From Bathynomus jamesi (lineage: Eukaryota; Arthropoda; Malacostraca; Isopoda; Cirolanidae): a DNA stretch of 64,000 bases. Positions 44,379 through 53,214 of the stretch are shown here, piece after piece (position 1 is the stretch's first letter; each line of letters begins with the position of its first letter). The notes beneath the pieces are model-generated. The model was not told where the DNA came from. It ran no database searches and was given only the letters and a program-made list of their open reading frames with translations. The stretch covers positions 1 to 64,000 of the forward strand of contig JAJOZX010002586.1 of assembly GCA_023014485.1 (NCBI GenBank). The letters are read 5' to 3'. The translations under genes and the position numbers were made by a program.

Positions 44379-44710
44379 TCAAATAACGGGATATGCTTGT
44401 ACGAGTTTACAATTACATCATTATTGCTCTGCATTACGCAGTATATGCGGCTTAATAATATTTCACCGCTTAAAGTACAGGGAAACCTGTACTCGATATG
44501 AAGGGCTTTCATATCGTTCAGTACTATTTTTGTTCCCACTTTACAACCGGTTGGTAAGTCATCTTTAAATACGTCTAGAATACAATCAAAAGCACGCACA
44601 AAGAGTTCATCGTTAGCTACATTATTAAACACAAGTTTATAAACACGCTTTTCCAATCGAGGGTTTATTTCTACCGACTCGAGCTTTTCAATCGTGAACT
44701 CACTCAACAT
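44237..44710 (-). CDS. Polinton TIR gene 'Y' (unknown function)
   Basis: Starts at the ATG 44710 (MLSEFTIEKLESVEINPRLE). The first 110 residues or so match the ORF at 458-822. After about 44375 the frame runs through (GA)n and (TA)n (Ser-Leu then Ile-Tyr repeats) to a stop at 44237, so the native C-terminus has been replaced by microsatellite-coded residues. Its first 20 codons also exist at the other end (58506-58568), where the rest is deleted. No domain is recognised. It lies inside the TIR, directly followed (outward) by AT-rich DNA. Confidence 0.65.
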
Positions 44711-44842
44711 AGCGGCAATTGAAATAATCTTCTAAATCGTTACGACAACTGCGCGTTATATAAAGAAATAGTTCTTCAGGGTGAACGGTGTAGGTGAGCT
44801 CAGCCTTGTACCGATCAATTGCTTTGTACCAAAGTTTTATAA

Positions 44843-45124
44843 GAAACACCAAATAATTGTCCCCTAGCGCAATTGGAAAGGTTTTCACCCCACCTTAGAC
44901 CCACAGTTTAACATTAGAAAATTCTGAAACCTGACTCAGTGCCAAAATGAAACACCAAATAATTGTCCCTAGCGCAATTGGAAAGGTTTTCACCCCACCT
45001 TAGACCCACAGTTTAACATTAGAAAATTCTGAAACCTGACTCAGTGCCAAAATGAAACACCAAATAATTGTCCCCTAGCGCAATTGGAAAGGTTTTCACC
45101 CCACCTTAGACCCACAGTTTAACG
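44843..45124. repeat. Three tandem 105-bp units
   Basis: Units start at 44843, 44949 and 45054 with GAAACACCAAATAATTGTCC and are nearly identical; the third is cut at CAGTTTAACGTT. The second lacks one C. They sit at the inner edge of the left TIR. Confidence 0.95.
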
Positions 45125-45475
45125 TTGAAACCGAATGTTCTTTTAAAATATAATTAGGATATATTTCTTTATAACCTCTCGATTACATTAGTGACTAATG
45201 ATGCGGGAAATTCTGAGTAAATATTTTCTCGAAAACTATGGGTGATAGAAAAATTCTGAAACCATATTTGGAATCAGTATCAAAAGTTCTATACGAATCA
45301 CCAAATAATTTTCAAAGGAGAATACGAGCATTAAATCTATTGGTGAAAATATATATATGTTACTCGTCCGGTCCCGTTATAGCGGATTGGTACACGTCAT
45401 AGCTCCACCCAGCTACATCGGCAGCCAATCACTACGAACATCTGGTCTTTTGGGGCGGAGCTTGGCGATTGTGCA

Positions 45476-45483
45476 TATAAAAG
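45476..45483 (+). promoter_or_regulatory. TATA box of Polinton gene 'Z'
   Basis: TATAAAAG, 74 bases before the first ATG of the Z ORF (45550). TCAGT initiator-like words follow at 45494 and 45525, neither at the ideal distance. An upstream GGGCGGAG (45454-45461) is GC-box-like. Confidence 0.5.
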
Positions 45484-45549
45484 GGGATATTTTTCAGTTT
45501 GGAGTAACAGTAGCTATTTTCGCGTCAGTGAATAATCATTCCCTCCACC

Positions 45550-45998
45550 ATGGACCTGTACGTCTCCCCAGACTTGTATGAAGAGAGTGATACTGCAGCA
45601 TTAACGCAATTAGCCTTTTTAATGCGGTTGACCGTGATGAATTATTTACAACGCAAACCGTAGAAGATATGTGCAGTGACGCTCCTTACAATCCGACGCA
45701 AGGGACTACCATAGAAATGTAAGTGTCTATAATTAGAATTTATATATGGATGGGGTGTAGTATCTCGTCAAATAGATACTCGCCAAAAATGTCAATCAAT
45801 GTTATTTTGTTACCCCATTATGCTAAAATCGAAATTTTATGGCATTCATTCCTCGAACCAAAGATATCTTCACATAATGGGGATCTGTCTGTATACTCTG
45901 TATATGTTTTAAAAGCATTATTCCTTTAAGGTCCGATGAGGATTTGACACGTGTTATACAATCTTTTGAAGAATCTCGGAATACGGGGGATATACTGA
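45550..45998 (+). pseudogene. Polinton gene 'Z', first copy (two exons)
   Basis: The ATG at 45550 (MDLYVSPDLYEES) opens a frame that a one-base loss near 45602 breaks. The exon ends before GTAAGT (45719). A 212-base intron ends TTCCTTTAAG (45930), and the second exon continues in phase. After about 45998 the sequence passes directly into the start of the second copy, so this copy has lost its 3' end to the duplication. The product is unknown, acidic, with no recognised domain. It faces the capsid gene block, which runs on the other strand. Confidence 0.6.
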
Positions 45999-46027
45999 AC
46001 AGTCAACAATGTCACACATCCTCCACC

Positions 46028-46507
46028 ATGGACCTGTACGTCTCCCCGGAATTGTATGAAGAACGTGATACTGCAGCATTAACCGCAATTAGTCTTTTCA
46101 ATGCGATTGACCGTGGCGAATTATTTTCAACGCAAACCGTAGAAGATATTTGCAGTGACGCTCCTTACAACCCGACGCAGGGCTACCATAGAAATGTAAG
46201 TGTCTATAATTCGTTTTTATATATGGAGAGTTGTAGTATCTCGTCAAATAGATACTCGCCAAAAATGTCAATCAATGTTATTTGGTTATCCCCATTATGC
46301 TAAAATCGAAATTTTTATGGCATTCAATTCCTCGAACCAAAGATATCTTCACATAATGGGGATCTGTCTGTATAATCTGTATATGTTTTAAAAGCATTAT
46401 TCCTTTAAGGTCCGATGAGGATTTGACACGTGTTATACAATCTTTTGAAGAATCTCGGAATAGGGAGGATATACTGATCAGTCAACAATGTCACACCGAA
46501 ATAATGT
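46028..46507 (+). pseudogene. Polinton gene 'Z', second copy (two or more exons)
   Basis: The ATG at 46028 opens 56 good codons (MDLYVSPELYEERDTAALTA...). A two-base loss near 46182 puts the exon end out of phase with exon 2. The intron is 46196-46409 (GTAAGT...TTTAAG). Exon 2 either stops at the TAA 46505-46507 or is spliced at a further GTAAGT (46506-46511). The lesion differs from that of copy 1, so each copy is damaged where the other is sound. Function is unknown. Confidence 0.6.
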
Positions 46508-46627
46508 AAGTGTTTTTCGATCTTTTTGGGATAAGACACAATATATTTTCATAAATTTATTAAATGAAAGAAATCAGTACAATAAACAACTACAGAATAT
46601 ATCGTTACAAATATACGAACAAAAACA

Positions 46628-47110
46628 TTATAATATACAACGAGTACGTACAATTGGAAAACGGTTTTTTATCTGTCTGCATACCATTTCATCGTTTCGG
46701 CGAGTGTGACACGGGTCAAATAAATTTAAAAAATTTATAAATTCTTTATCATTTGACATATGCATGAGAAATGAGACGCAGTACATTCCGCAAACATTAG
46801 TAAAATATCCTTGCATGCGAAATGGGGTCCACACAACTTCGGGAATATGTAACTGAGCGAGAAATTTTACAATAATAGGGTCACTCCAGGGTTGAGTACC
46901 GAGTGAATCAAAATAGTACAGGCGCTGTCTATTTTTAAAATAGACAGCGATCCAGTGAATCCCTTCATTACCGATGATGTCTGTGTTCACAATAAGACTA
47001 CCGCATTCTCGCGTACTTGGCAAACTCAATGTTTCATTCTTCGCAAACACGCCGATAAATTTGGAACGTGTGACTCGCTCCATTACTTTCTGAAGTGTAT
47101 TAGCATCCAT
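46628..47110 (-). CDS. Adenain-like cysteine protease (Polinton PRO)
   Basis: 160 residues from the ATG 47110, an intact frame. It is of the adenovirus-type maturation protease family (C5/Ulp1 fold). Candidate catalytic residues in order are His52 in GIHWIAVYF, Asp68 in LYYFDSLG, Gln100 in RMQGYF and Cys107 in NVCGMYCVSF, spaced as the fold requires. Such enzymes cut capsid and core precursors during virion maturation. It is the last gene of the minus-strand block and starts 6 bases after the capsid stop. Length is somewhat below adenain's 200 or so residues but normal for Polintons. Confidence 0.92.
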   Translation of the reverse strand: MDANTLQKVMERVTRSKFIGVFAKNETLSLPSTRECGSLIVNTDIIGNEGIHWIAVYFKNRQRLYYFDSLGTQPWSDPIIVKFLAQLHIPEVVWTPFRMQGYFTNVCGMYCVSFLMHMSNDKEFINFLNLFDPCHTRRNDEMVCRQIKNRFPIVRTRCIL

Positions 47111-47116
47111 TTTAAA

Positions 47117-48390
47117 AGTCAGTGATAACGCTTCTAAATCTATCTACTTCTATTAGGGCTTGCGATTCGAGATATACTAGTACACTAATAGGAGCGTCTA
47201 TAGGCTTGGCGAATTCCAGCCGCACTGAGATGTTTCCGCTCTGCTGTGGGGTTAAATGGGTATTTACGCTAGCAGATAAGTCAGGTGTAATGTCAAACGG
47301 TAAAGGTTAAATTGATCAATGAATTCTTCCTGCGTTACCCCATTACCAAGCTCATCACAATCACCTGCAATATGGGTCAGATTACTATAGGCTCTGGCAC
47401 AAAGAGGTAACACAGCGTCTGATGAATAGTCCGTACCCATTGTTCCACCCAAAGCAGTGCCATTAACGTATAGAGTTATATTTTTAAGTCCGAAATTCTC
47501 GAATTTAAAGGCACTCTTTTTATATTTTCCATTCACCGAAGCGTGGTCCTGCATGCCGATTAATATCCTTTTAGGAAGATTTCCCAGGGCAATGTTTTCT
47601 ATCTGCTTCGATGCCAACCCTGCAGGAACCGTATATAGTTTGATCTGCACTCTGTTAATAGGATATTTCACTGTAGCGTTTAGTAAATTTTTCTCAATTT
47701 CTAGTTGTTTTGGTGAACTTAATTTCACTCGCCGTACGCGGAGGTATGTGTCCATAATGTGAACCACAACGGGTTTGCACCCTCTTCTTGATTCGCATCC
47801 AGATTTAAGCAGATCTCAGGACTCGTGCGGGTGAGCTTTATTTTCATATCCACCCCGTTCACAAGCAACTTCTCCTGGAAAGTGAAATCTGTGTGCAACC
47901 GTCCAAAACACTCGTATATTTTCTTTTTAGAATTTTTAAATTTGTCCTTTATACTATTTTCATCTTTAGTTTGATAATATCCCTCCGCACTTAAAAAGGT
48001 AGCCTTCGCTTCTTTGGAAAAGTTGAGGACATTTTCCAAATAGGCTCGTAGATGATAGTACCCCGTGCCTGCCGATATGTTGGTCTGATTTAAATATACG
48101 TCACACTGGTTGAATATGGCGTGCAGAAAGTTTGTTTCAGGGTATACAGCATATTTGTCATCGCAGACCGTTCCATCAGAATGGGCTATACGTAGCTTAG
48201 CGTACATGTGCACACAGCTTGGATCAAAAAAGTAAGGACCTGAGCTGGGTATCACGAATTCTATAGGTGCACTCGGGGAACTAATTGTGTTTAAAGGGTT
48301 AATTGTAATAAAGTCACTGTGCTCAATAGAAACTTGGGTTGGCGGGAGCTCAAAAAGGACAGCTCCGATTTACAGCATTGTGAACTACAT
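47117..48390 (-). pseudogene. Polinton major capsid protein (hexon-like), frame-broken
   Basis: Minus-strand homology starts near 48390 (ELPPTQVSIEHSDFITI) and ends at the TAA at 47117. Three frames are needed: to about 47730, then 47767-47264, then about 47315-47117, with one-base shifts near 47745 and 47305. The start codon is unclear; an in-frame TAA sits just upstream of the first homologous residues and the first in-frame ATG is 48255. The N-terminal blocks (PIEFVIPSSG, HAIFNQCDVYLN, YLENVLNFS) and gene position between core protein and protease identify the double-jelly-roll capsid family. It would form the virion shell. Confidence 0.8.
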
Positions 48391-48484
48391 GGGTGGATGA
48401 AGCGTGCCATGGCGAAATAGTGACTCCTCTCTCGACAAGTGGTAAACAAACTATGATTCATGAGATCAATGTCCTTAGCTTATA

Positions 48485-48871
48485 TCAGTCAAAAAAGTGG
48501 TCAACCATAGGTTTCATTCGCTTACAGCATTTCTTTTTTGATAGCCTTTTACGTTTAATACCACGTGACCCCTTCTTCTTCCGGGGAGCCCTCTTCTTCT
48601 TCCCGCCACCACGCATTTTTCTCTTTGCATCTTTGATGATTTCGTTCCGTGTACGCTTTAAATGTTTTTTTAGAGCTTCTTTAGGTTTAGCCCCGGCCAA
48701 TATGTCTTCTGCAGTGTTAAGGCCTGATTGTAGCGCTTTCCTTCCAAGGTATCTGGCACCCCTCTTCAGCAAAGGAACAGCCGTACGTAGTATGGATGAA
48801 AAAATGGATCCAAGTCCACTACCGCGCTGGTATCGCATCCCTCGATAGACGGTGAAAGGCTTTCTATCCAT
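48485..48871 (-). CDS. Basic core / membrane-active virion protein
   Basis: 128 residues, intact, starting at the ATG 48871, whose A overlaps the last base of the upstream gene's stop. The N-terminal half is a Gly-rich amphipathic segment (RGSGLGSIFSSILRTAVPLL then RGARYLGRKALQSGL). The C-terminal half is strongly Lys/Arg-rich (GGGKKKRAPRKKKGSRGIKRK), so it should bind DNA. The pattern resembles the small pX/pVI-like proteins encoded beside the capsid genes of Polintons and adintoviruses. The exact role is inferred from charge, size and position. Confidence 0.75.
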   Translation of the reverse strand: MDRKPFTVYRGMRYQRGSGLGSIFSSILRTAVPLLKRGARYLGRKALQSGLNTAEDILAGAKPKEALKKHLKRTRNEIIKDAKRKMRGGGKKKRAPRKKKGSRGIKRKRLSKKKCCKRMKPMVDHFFD

Positions 48872-49728
48872 TATAACTCAGTGCGTCGAAAGTGTAGCTT
48901 CACTGTTAAGCTCCCGTTACCGAATGGGAAGTTTTCGCCCTCAATCGTTCTTATATATATTGTGATATTGGTTATTAAATTAGTTGCGACATTCACATAA
49001 TGGGGTCTGTCATATGTAATACTCAAACTCCTTCCTCTATGGTTGGGGATGTGAGCAATGCGCAGCAGGCGTGCCTGGGTATCCCCAACAAACTGGTGCT
49101 CCACTATATTACTGTAAATATAGCACATGTCTGGGGACCTTTCAGCCAATTTCTCCATCTTCAATTGATACATTAATCTGGACAAGTTATACTGTGTCTC
49201 GTGAAATGTGTCTCTTTGGAAGGCTGCGCTATATCGGCCGTTGGTTAGAATTTTGAACTTTCTATGTTCTTTAAGACGTCTGTTAGTCTTTGATTTTAGG
49301 ATTAGTGTATGTGCAGGGTTGTTTACGATTTCATATACTAAATCATTCGTAAGGTTTGAGTTTCTTAAACTTACGTTTAAGCCTCTCACAACATCCTCGG
49401 CCGAACCATATTGACCCGGCCCTAGTCTTACTTCTGTACTGTAATACCGTGCAATCTTAGTCCGAGCGATGCGCATAGTTTCATCCATAGCTACCCCAGC
49501 TTTTTCACACTCGTCAATGTCTCTAAGAATCGTAAAAACGGTTTCTTTATGTTCAATATTTAAAAAGACGGTGTCCAGCTGAATTTCGCATATCCCCACC
49601 TCATACGAATCACGACCCAATTCAATGTGCCCATGGAGTTCTGTTACAAAGTTGGCTAGTGTGTTGTTAGGGTGTACAGACAGGGACGAGGAGGACGGGA
49701 GTGTGACGTAGAAATGGTTAGGAGCCAT
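48871..49728 (-). CDS. Penton-like minor capsid protein
   Basis: 285 residues from the ATG 49728, intact. It opens MAPNHFYVTLPSSSSLSVHP and NTLANFVTELHGHIEL. A central Ser/Asn-rich region follows, then CYIYSNIVEHQFVGDTQARLL and a C-terminal jelly-roll strand pair ending in FPFGNGSLTVKLHFRR. These are the conserved blocks of the single-jelly-roll vertex protein of Polintons. It would occupy fivefold vertices. It lies 8 bases after the integrase stop and overlaps the core gene by one base. Confidence 0.85.
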   Translation of the reverse strand: MAPNHFYVTLPSSSSLSVHPNNTLANFVTELHGHIELGRDSYEVGICEIQLDTVFLNIEHKETVFTILRDIDECEKAGVAMDETMRIARTKIARYYSTEVRLGPGQYGSAEDVVRGLNVSLRNSNLTNDLVYEIVNNPAHTLILKSKTNRRLKEHRKFKILTNGRYSAAFQRDTFHETQYNLSRLMYQLKMEKLAERSPDMCYIYSNIVEHQFVGDTQARLLRIAHIPNHRGRSLSITYDRPHYVNVATNLITNITIYIRTIEGENFPFGNGSLTVKLHFRRTEL

Positions 49729-49736
49729 GTTGCATA

Positions 49737-50794
49737 CTATTTAAGCTTCATTATTGCATCAGCTTTTATATAGGTGTTGAAGCTTTCTGGGTACCCTAGC
49801 CATTTCACCAGGTACATTTTTCTCCTTCCTGAACCTTTGCTTCCTAAAATTTTCTCAATTTTAAACACATTTTTTTCTAAATTAAACGCAACTTTCTGCA
49901 ATTCCTCGCGGTAAAAGCCTCCTGAGATTTCTTCCCCATTCAAATCTTCAATGTAATACATCATTATCTCACCTTTAGGTCTCACAGCCCTAACTTTAAA
50001 AATCTCGCGTGTCCATCCTTGCTCAAAACCCTTTGCGAATTTATTCCCCGAACGCGACAGCCTTACATAATCATTGATTTTGAAGCGCGCAGAGTGTGGT
50101 GGTGGTGGTGATCCATCTCTTCTCGGGAGCGTACCTCTTTCTAAAACTTCGTTAGGTGTTGCCCAATCGTGCGATGGTGTGAGCGGTTGTAGGATGATGC
50201 CAATGATTCCAGAATGTCTAGAAATCTGTATGTGTTTTTATGTGTAAAATAACGGTGCATGCGTTCCTTTATGGTGCGCTGAACTCTTTCAGCTAAAGAA
50301 GCCTTATGTATAGAATTGGTTGTGTAATAGCTGATATTAAACTCTGTCAACATGTTCTGAAAAGCACGGCCTATAAATTCCTTCCCCATATCCGTACAAA
50401 AATAGCCAGGAACCCTGTTTTCTTTTAACATTAGCGTTTTGGTGGCTTTAGCAACTGTTTCAGGTGATTTATTTTTCAGAGGAACTAGCCACAGATATCT
50501 AGAGAATACGTCTATTATGAATAGAATGTAGCGGTAACCATCGTTATACACAGAATATCTTTGCATGTCTGTTAAATCTGCTTGCCAAATAGAATCAATC
50601 GAGGAAGCCGTTGTCTTGGCTGTTTTAAACCTTTTTCTCACAGGCTTATGAAGCGTATAAGCGTCCTGCTCCCTCAAAAATCTTTCAACATCTTTTTTTC
50701 CTACTCCGTAAACACTTCTGTACAGTCTATCTACGCCGCCGTAAGAGGATGGGGTAGAAATGTCATAATAGCGTTTAGTTAATACGTTAGCCAT
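49737..50794 (-). pseudogene. Polinton integrase with C-terminal chromodomain, one frameshift
   Basis: The first frame, 50794-50141, has an N-terminal region and the DDE core: Asp in IWQADLTDM, Asp in YFCTDMGKEF and Glu in HKASLAERVQRTIKE, 33 residues on. The frame breaks near 50150. The remaining tail includes an SH3-like part (RLSRSGNKFAKGFEQGW) and a chromodomain (KIEKILGSKG...YLVKWLGYPESFN) in 49985-49737. Integrases of this type insert the linear element DNA and make 6-bp duplications; the chromodomain may steer it to chromatin. It overlaps the upstream gene by 16 bases. Confidence 0.9.
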
Positions 50795-51513
50795 TTGCGT
50801 ATTTTAGAGGCACGTGGGTAGGGTTGGTTTAACCTCTTCTTGCTCCTCTTCAAAGGTGTTACCGCCGGGGGTGACGGCGCCTTCAATTGTGTCACAGGCG
50901 TTGCATGTTCCAAGTCTTTTAACCTGTTCAGATTTCCTATCAACGTTTTAGGGACATTTATTTGTTGTAGTCTTGCTTTAATATGCTTCCATCCTGATGG
51001 TGATGGCCTATCCCACTTTCTCACCAGATCATGGACAATGTCTACGATATTCGATCCCTGTACCTTTGATCCTTCCACAATGATCTCCCCTGTATCGGTC
51101 CATTGTATGGCGGGATCCTCATTCAATAGATTATAAAGACTTAAGCCTTTACTCCTCAATGTAAGTGGGAGGGTATTTTTTAATACATGTTCGATATGTT
51201 GTGTGGCTAATCTTTTTGGTTGGTCAGCTGTGTCGTCGGGCACAGATCCTATGTCGCCATCGTCCCCCGTGCTGTGCCTAATAACCACAGGAATCTCTGT
51301 AGGGCTCTTATAATTTTCGTACTCGTGAAGAAATTTCTGCAGAGCTTCTTGGTATAAGATTCTTTTCTCATCAGGTGTTTTTTCACTGTTTAATAGGGCT
51401 AACAATTCGCTTTCCATTCTTTTAAGTCTGCTTTTACGGGGATCTAGATACGTGTCTGGATTCCTTTGCAGTGAGGCGTACACCTCGTGGGGAATCACTA
51501 CCACTTTCTTCAT
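50779..51513 (-). CDS. Conserved Polinton protein of unknown function (244 aa)
   Basis: Intact frame from the ATG 51513. An N-terminal helical, charged part (KVVVIPHEVYASL ... KRMESELLALLNSEKTPDEKR) is followed by a middle block (LTLRSKGLSLYNLLNEDPAIQWTDTGEI) and a basic, Pro-rich C-terminus (KRSKKRLNQPYPRASKIRKW). The middle block resembles one found in other Polinton proteins of this size. No enzyme motif. Its place between the small 107-residue gene and the integrase is normal for the element. Confidence 0.75.
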   Translation of the reverse strand: MKKVVVIPHEVYASLQRNPDTYLDPRKSRLKRMESELLALLNSEKTPDEKRILYQEALQKFLHEYENYKSPTEIPVVIRHSTGDDGDIGSVPDDTADQPKRLATQHIEHVLKNTLPLTLRSKGLSLYNLLNEDPAIQWTDTGEIIVEGSKVQGSNIVDIVHDLVRKWDRPSPSGWKHIKARLQQINVPKTLIGNLNRLKDLEHATPVTQLKAPSPPAVTPLKRSKKRLNQPYPRASKIRKWLTY

Positions 51514-51836
51514 TATATTAATCTAGTCAGTAAAGGACCCAAAACTGAAAATAAGATGGGGAGAAATGACCCTCCTGTTTGTACAATAATTCGTTTTTTC
51601 TTCGCTACAGTTTGGCTTTTACGAGCGAGTGCACGTATTATGTTCTTGTAGCGGCGTAGGCGAGCCTTCTGATGGGTTTTCATTGATACATTGCAATTTA
51701 TAACGTTAAGACAGATTTCACAGATGCATTTTAAAAAGTCGGCATCGATATTTTTAATAAACATCTGCTGCATTGCCCGGGGCAGTCGATGATAGATTTT
51801 TATTAATTCACGGTATTTCTTTAGTCTCTTTGTCAT
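51513..51836 (-). CDS. Small conserved Polinton protein with C-terminal hydrophobic tail (107 aa)
   Basis: Starts at the ATG 51836, overlapping the ATPase stop by 4 bases, and its own stop overlaps the next ATG by one base. Basic helices (KRLKKYRELIKIYHRLPRAM) and a CICEICLNVINCNV segment are followed by KARLRRYKNIIRALARKS. A hydrophobic end (GGSFLPILFSVLGPLLTRLI) could insert into a membrane or capsid. The family is common in Polintons; its function is not established. Confidence 0.75.
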   Translation of the reverse strand: MTKRLKKYRELIKIYHRLPRAMQQMFIKNIDADFLKCICEICLNVINCNVSMKTHQKARLRRYKNIIRALARKSQTVAKKKRIIVQTGGSFLPILFSVLGPLLTRLI

Positions 51837-52470
51837 TCTGGAATATACACCGTTTCAGGCTCGTTTGGAAATATATTCGTTCGCAGAAGCACTCTAAACG
51901 TGTTTCGCGGATGAAGGTCGCAAAGCAAATATCCGTAACGCGTGCTTGTAGCTTCTTTATAAACTTCCAAAAACTCCTTACGCTGATTCGGGAACATTTG
52001 ATTGGCTAATACCCCAATTTGTGATACATCTCTACGTTGCGCGAATAAGACTAGATATTGCGTATTTAACGACACATCGCGCATGTATCTATTTTTGAAA
52101 AATAGATTCTGATTGATGAAGAACACGCTTATGTTAAGATGGTGGGAGAATACTGTAAATGTCTCGGCAAACGTTTTATCCATCTCCAACATGAGATCGT
52201 CAATTACAATGATTGTATGTTCATTTCCCTTTAACGAATTAACGTCATATACGCCTTTGTGGAACAAAATATCATCTTGGTACTCGTTGAACACTGATTG
52301 ATACGTCGAATAGCACCATATAACTTTATGCACAAATTTCGAGAACATCTCCCCTTTTCTTTAATGATTTTAAGCATAAACACAGTTTTACCACATCCTG
52401 TAGGTCCAGATATAATACATGTGGATGGCTCGTGAATCTGAATTTTTCTACAGAGTCCATTTCTAACACG
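51833..52470 (-). pseudogene. A32/FtsK-like genome-packaging ATPase, one frameshift
   Basis: The Walker A motif SGPTGCGKT is encoded at 52384-52410 in one frame. After a shift near 52345 the second frame (52348-51833) has Walker B HTIIVIDDLM (about 52200) and a FFINQNLFF sensor-like segment, then AQRRDVSQIGVLANQMFP. This ATPase drives DNA into preformed capsids in the PRD1/adenovirus-like lineage. The 5' end is likely near 52470 (MDSVEKF at 52462, in another frame). It heads the minus-strand block, so its promoter should lie in the 52470-52550 interval shared with the plus-strand genes. Confidence 0.88.
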
Positions 52471-52546
52471 TCACACTCCTAAGTGGGTCATTTACAAAAT
52501 ATTACAAATTTTGAGTGCTGTTCCTTATATTTCTTCTCCCACAGAA

Positions 52547-53214
52547 CCGTGAATGACGATGAGGTAGAGCAGCCCATCATTACGGATGACCTCGACGACA
52601 GTGTAGTTGTGATCTCCTCCCCTGAACCCTCACCAGCGATACCGGTAACACGTCCAAAGCGGAGGTATGAGACCCACGTCAGGTATAAAGCGACCGAAAT
52701 ACGCTCGTTGCAGCGGTAATAGATCCCCAACCCTCAACCTCTTACGCAACAAGCCCCCCAGCAGCACCTAATATATCCCCTTATTCATCCGCCGCCCCCC
52801 GTTCTGTTAAGTCTACAATAATAGAGCCCCAACCATCAACCTCCTACGCAACAGGGCCCCCATCAGCAGCACCTTCCGCTAATATACTAATTCATCCGCC
52901 GCCCCCCCGTTCTGTTGAGGGGTATAACGCTCGAATTGGTGCGATCCGCAGCCCCCACCCCAGCCTTGACTAGAAATCGGTATAGAGTCAGGGTCGACCC
53001 TAGAGTCATGTATAGCAGTGGAATTGAGCGCGGACTACGCCGGGTTGTAGAGCATATTATAGAGTTTGCTCTTCAGAATCGTGACGAGCGTGAAGTCAGG
53101 ACGAGTCTGTCCTTTGGATTCGGGTCAGATGACGGTGATGTAGACGATTATTGGGTGATAGTGCCATTTAGACGTTTGGCGGCTGAAGATGTAGAATATA
53201 TATTAGGCGTATAA
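52547..53214 (+). CDS. Small protein upstream of PolB with Pro/Ser-rich duplicated linker (unclear start)
   Basis: The frame 52547-52719 (VNDDEVEQPIITDDLDDSVV, then SPEPSPAIPVTRPKRRYE) and the frame 52915-53214 (VDPRVMYSSGIERGLRRVVE ... WVIVPFRRLAAEDVEYIL) are linked by a Pro/Ser/Ala-rich stretch (52730-52915) consisting of an imperfect direct repeat (GAGCCCCAACCATCAACCTC). The second frame has no in-frame ATG before its conserved part, so it needs the upstream frame through a frame correction or splice. Its stop overlaps the PolB ATG (TAATG at 53212-53216). Function unknown. Confidence 0.5.

Larger units (their letters stand above)
41960..44835. repeat. Polinton left TIR (expanded)
   Basis: The outer 350 bp (41960-42310) match 59230-59596 inverted, including the CCTGCCAGGTGAAC and GCCGAGTAGGCGTTG segments. 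The inner end (44400-44835) matches 58380-58570 inverted. Between them lie (GA)n-rich CTGAAGGAGAGAGA units (42340-42470), a 670-bp tandem duplication and several (TA)n tracts. The left TIR is therefore about 2.9 kb against about 1.2 kb on the right. Confidence 0.85.
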
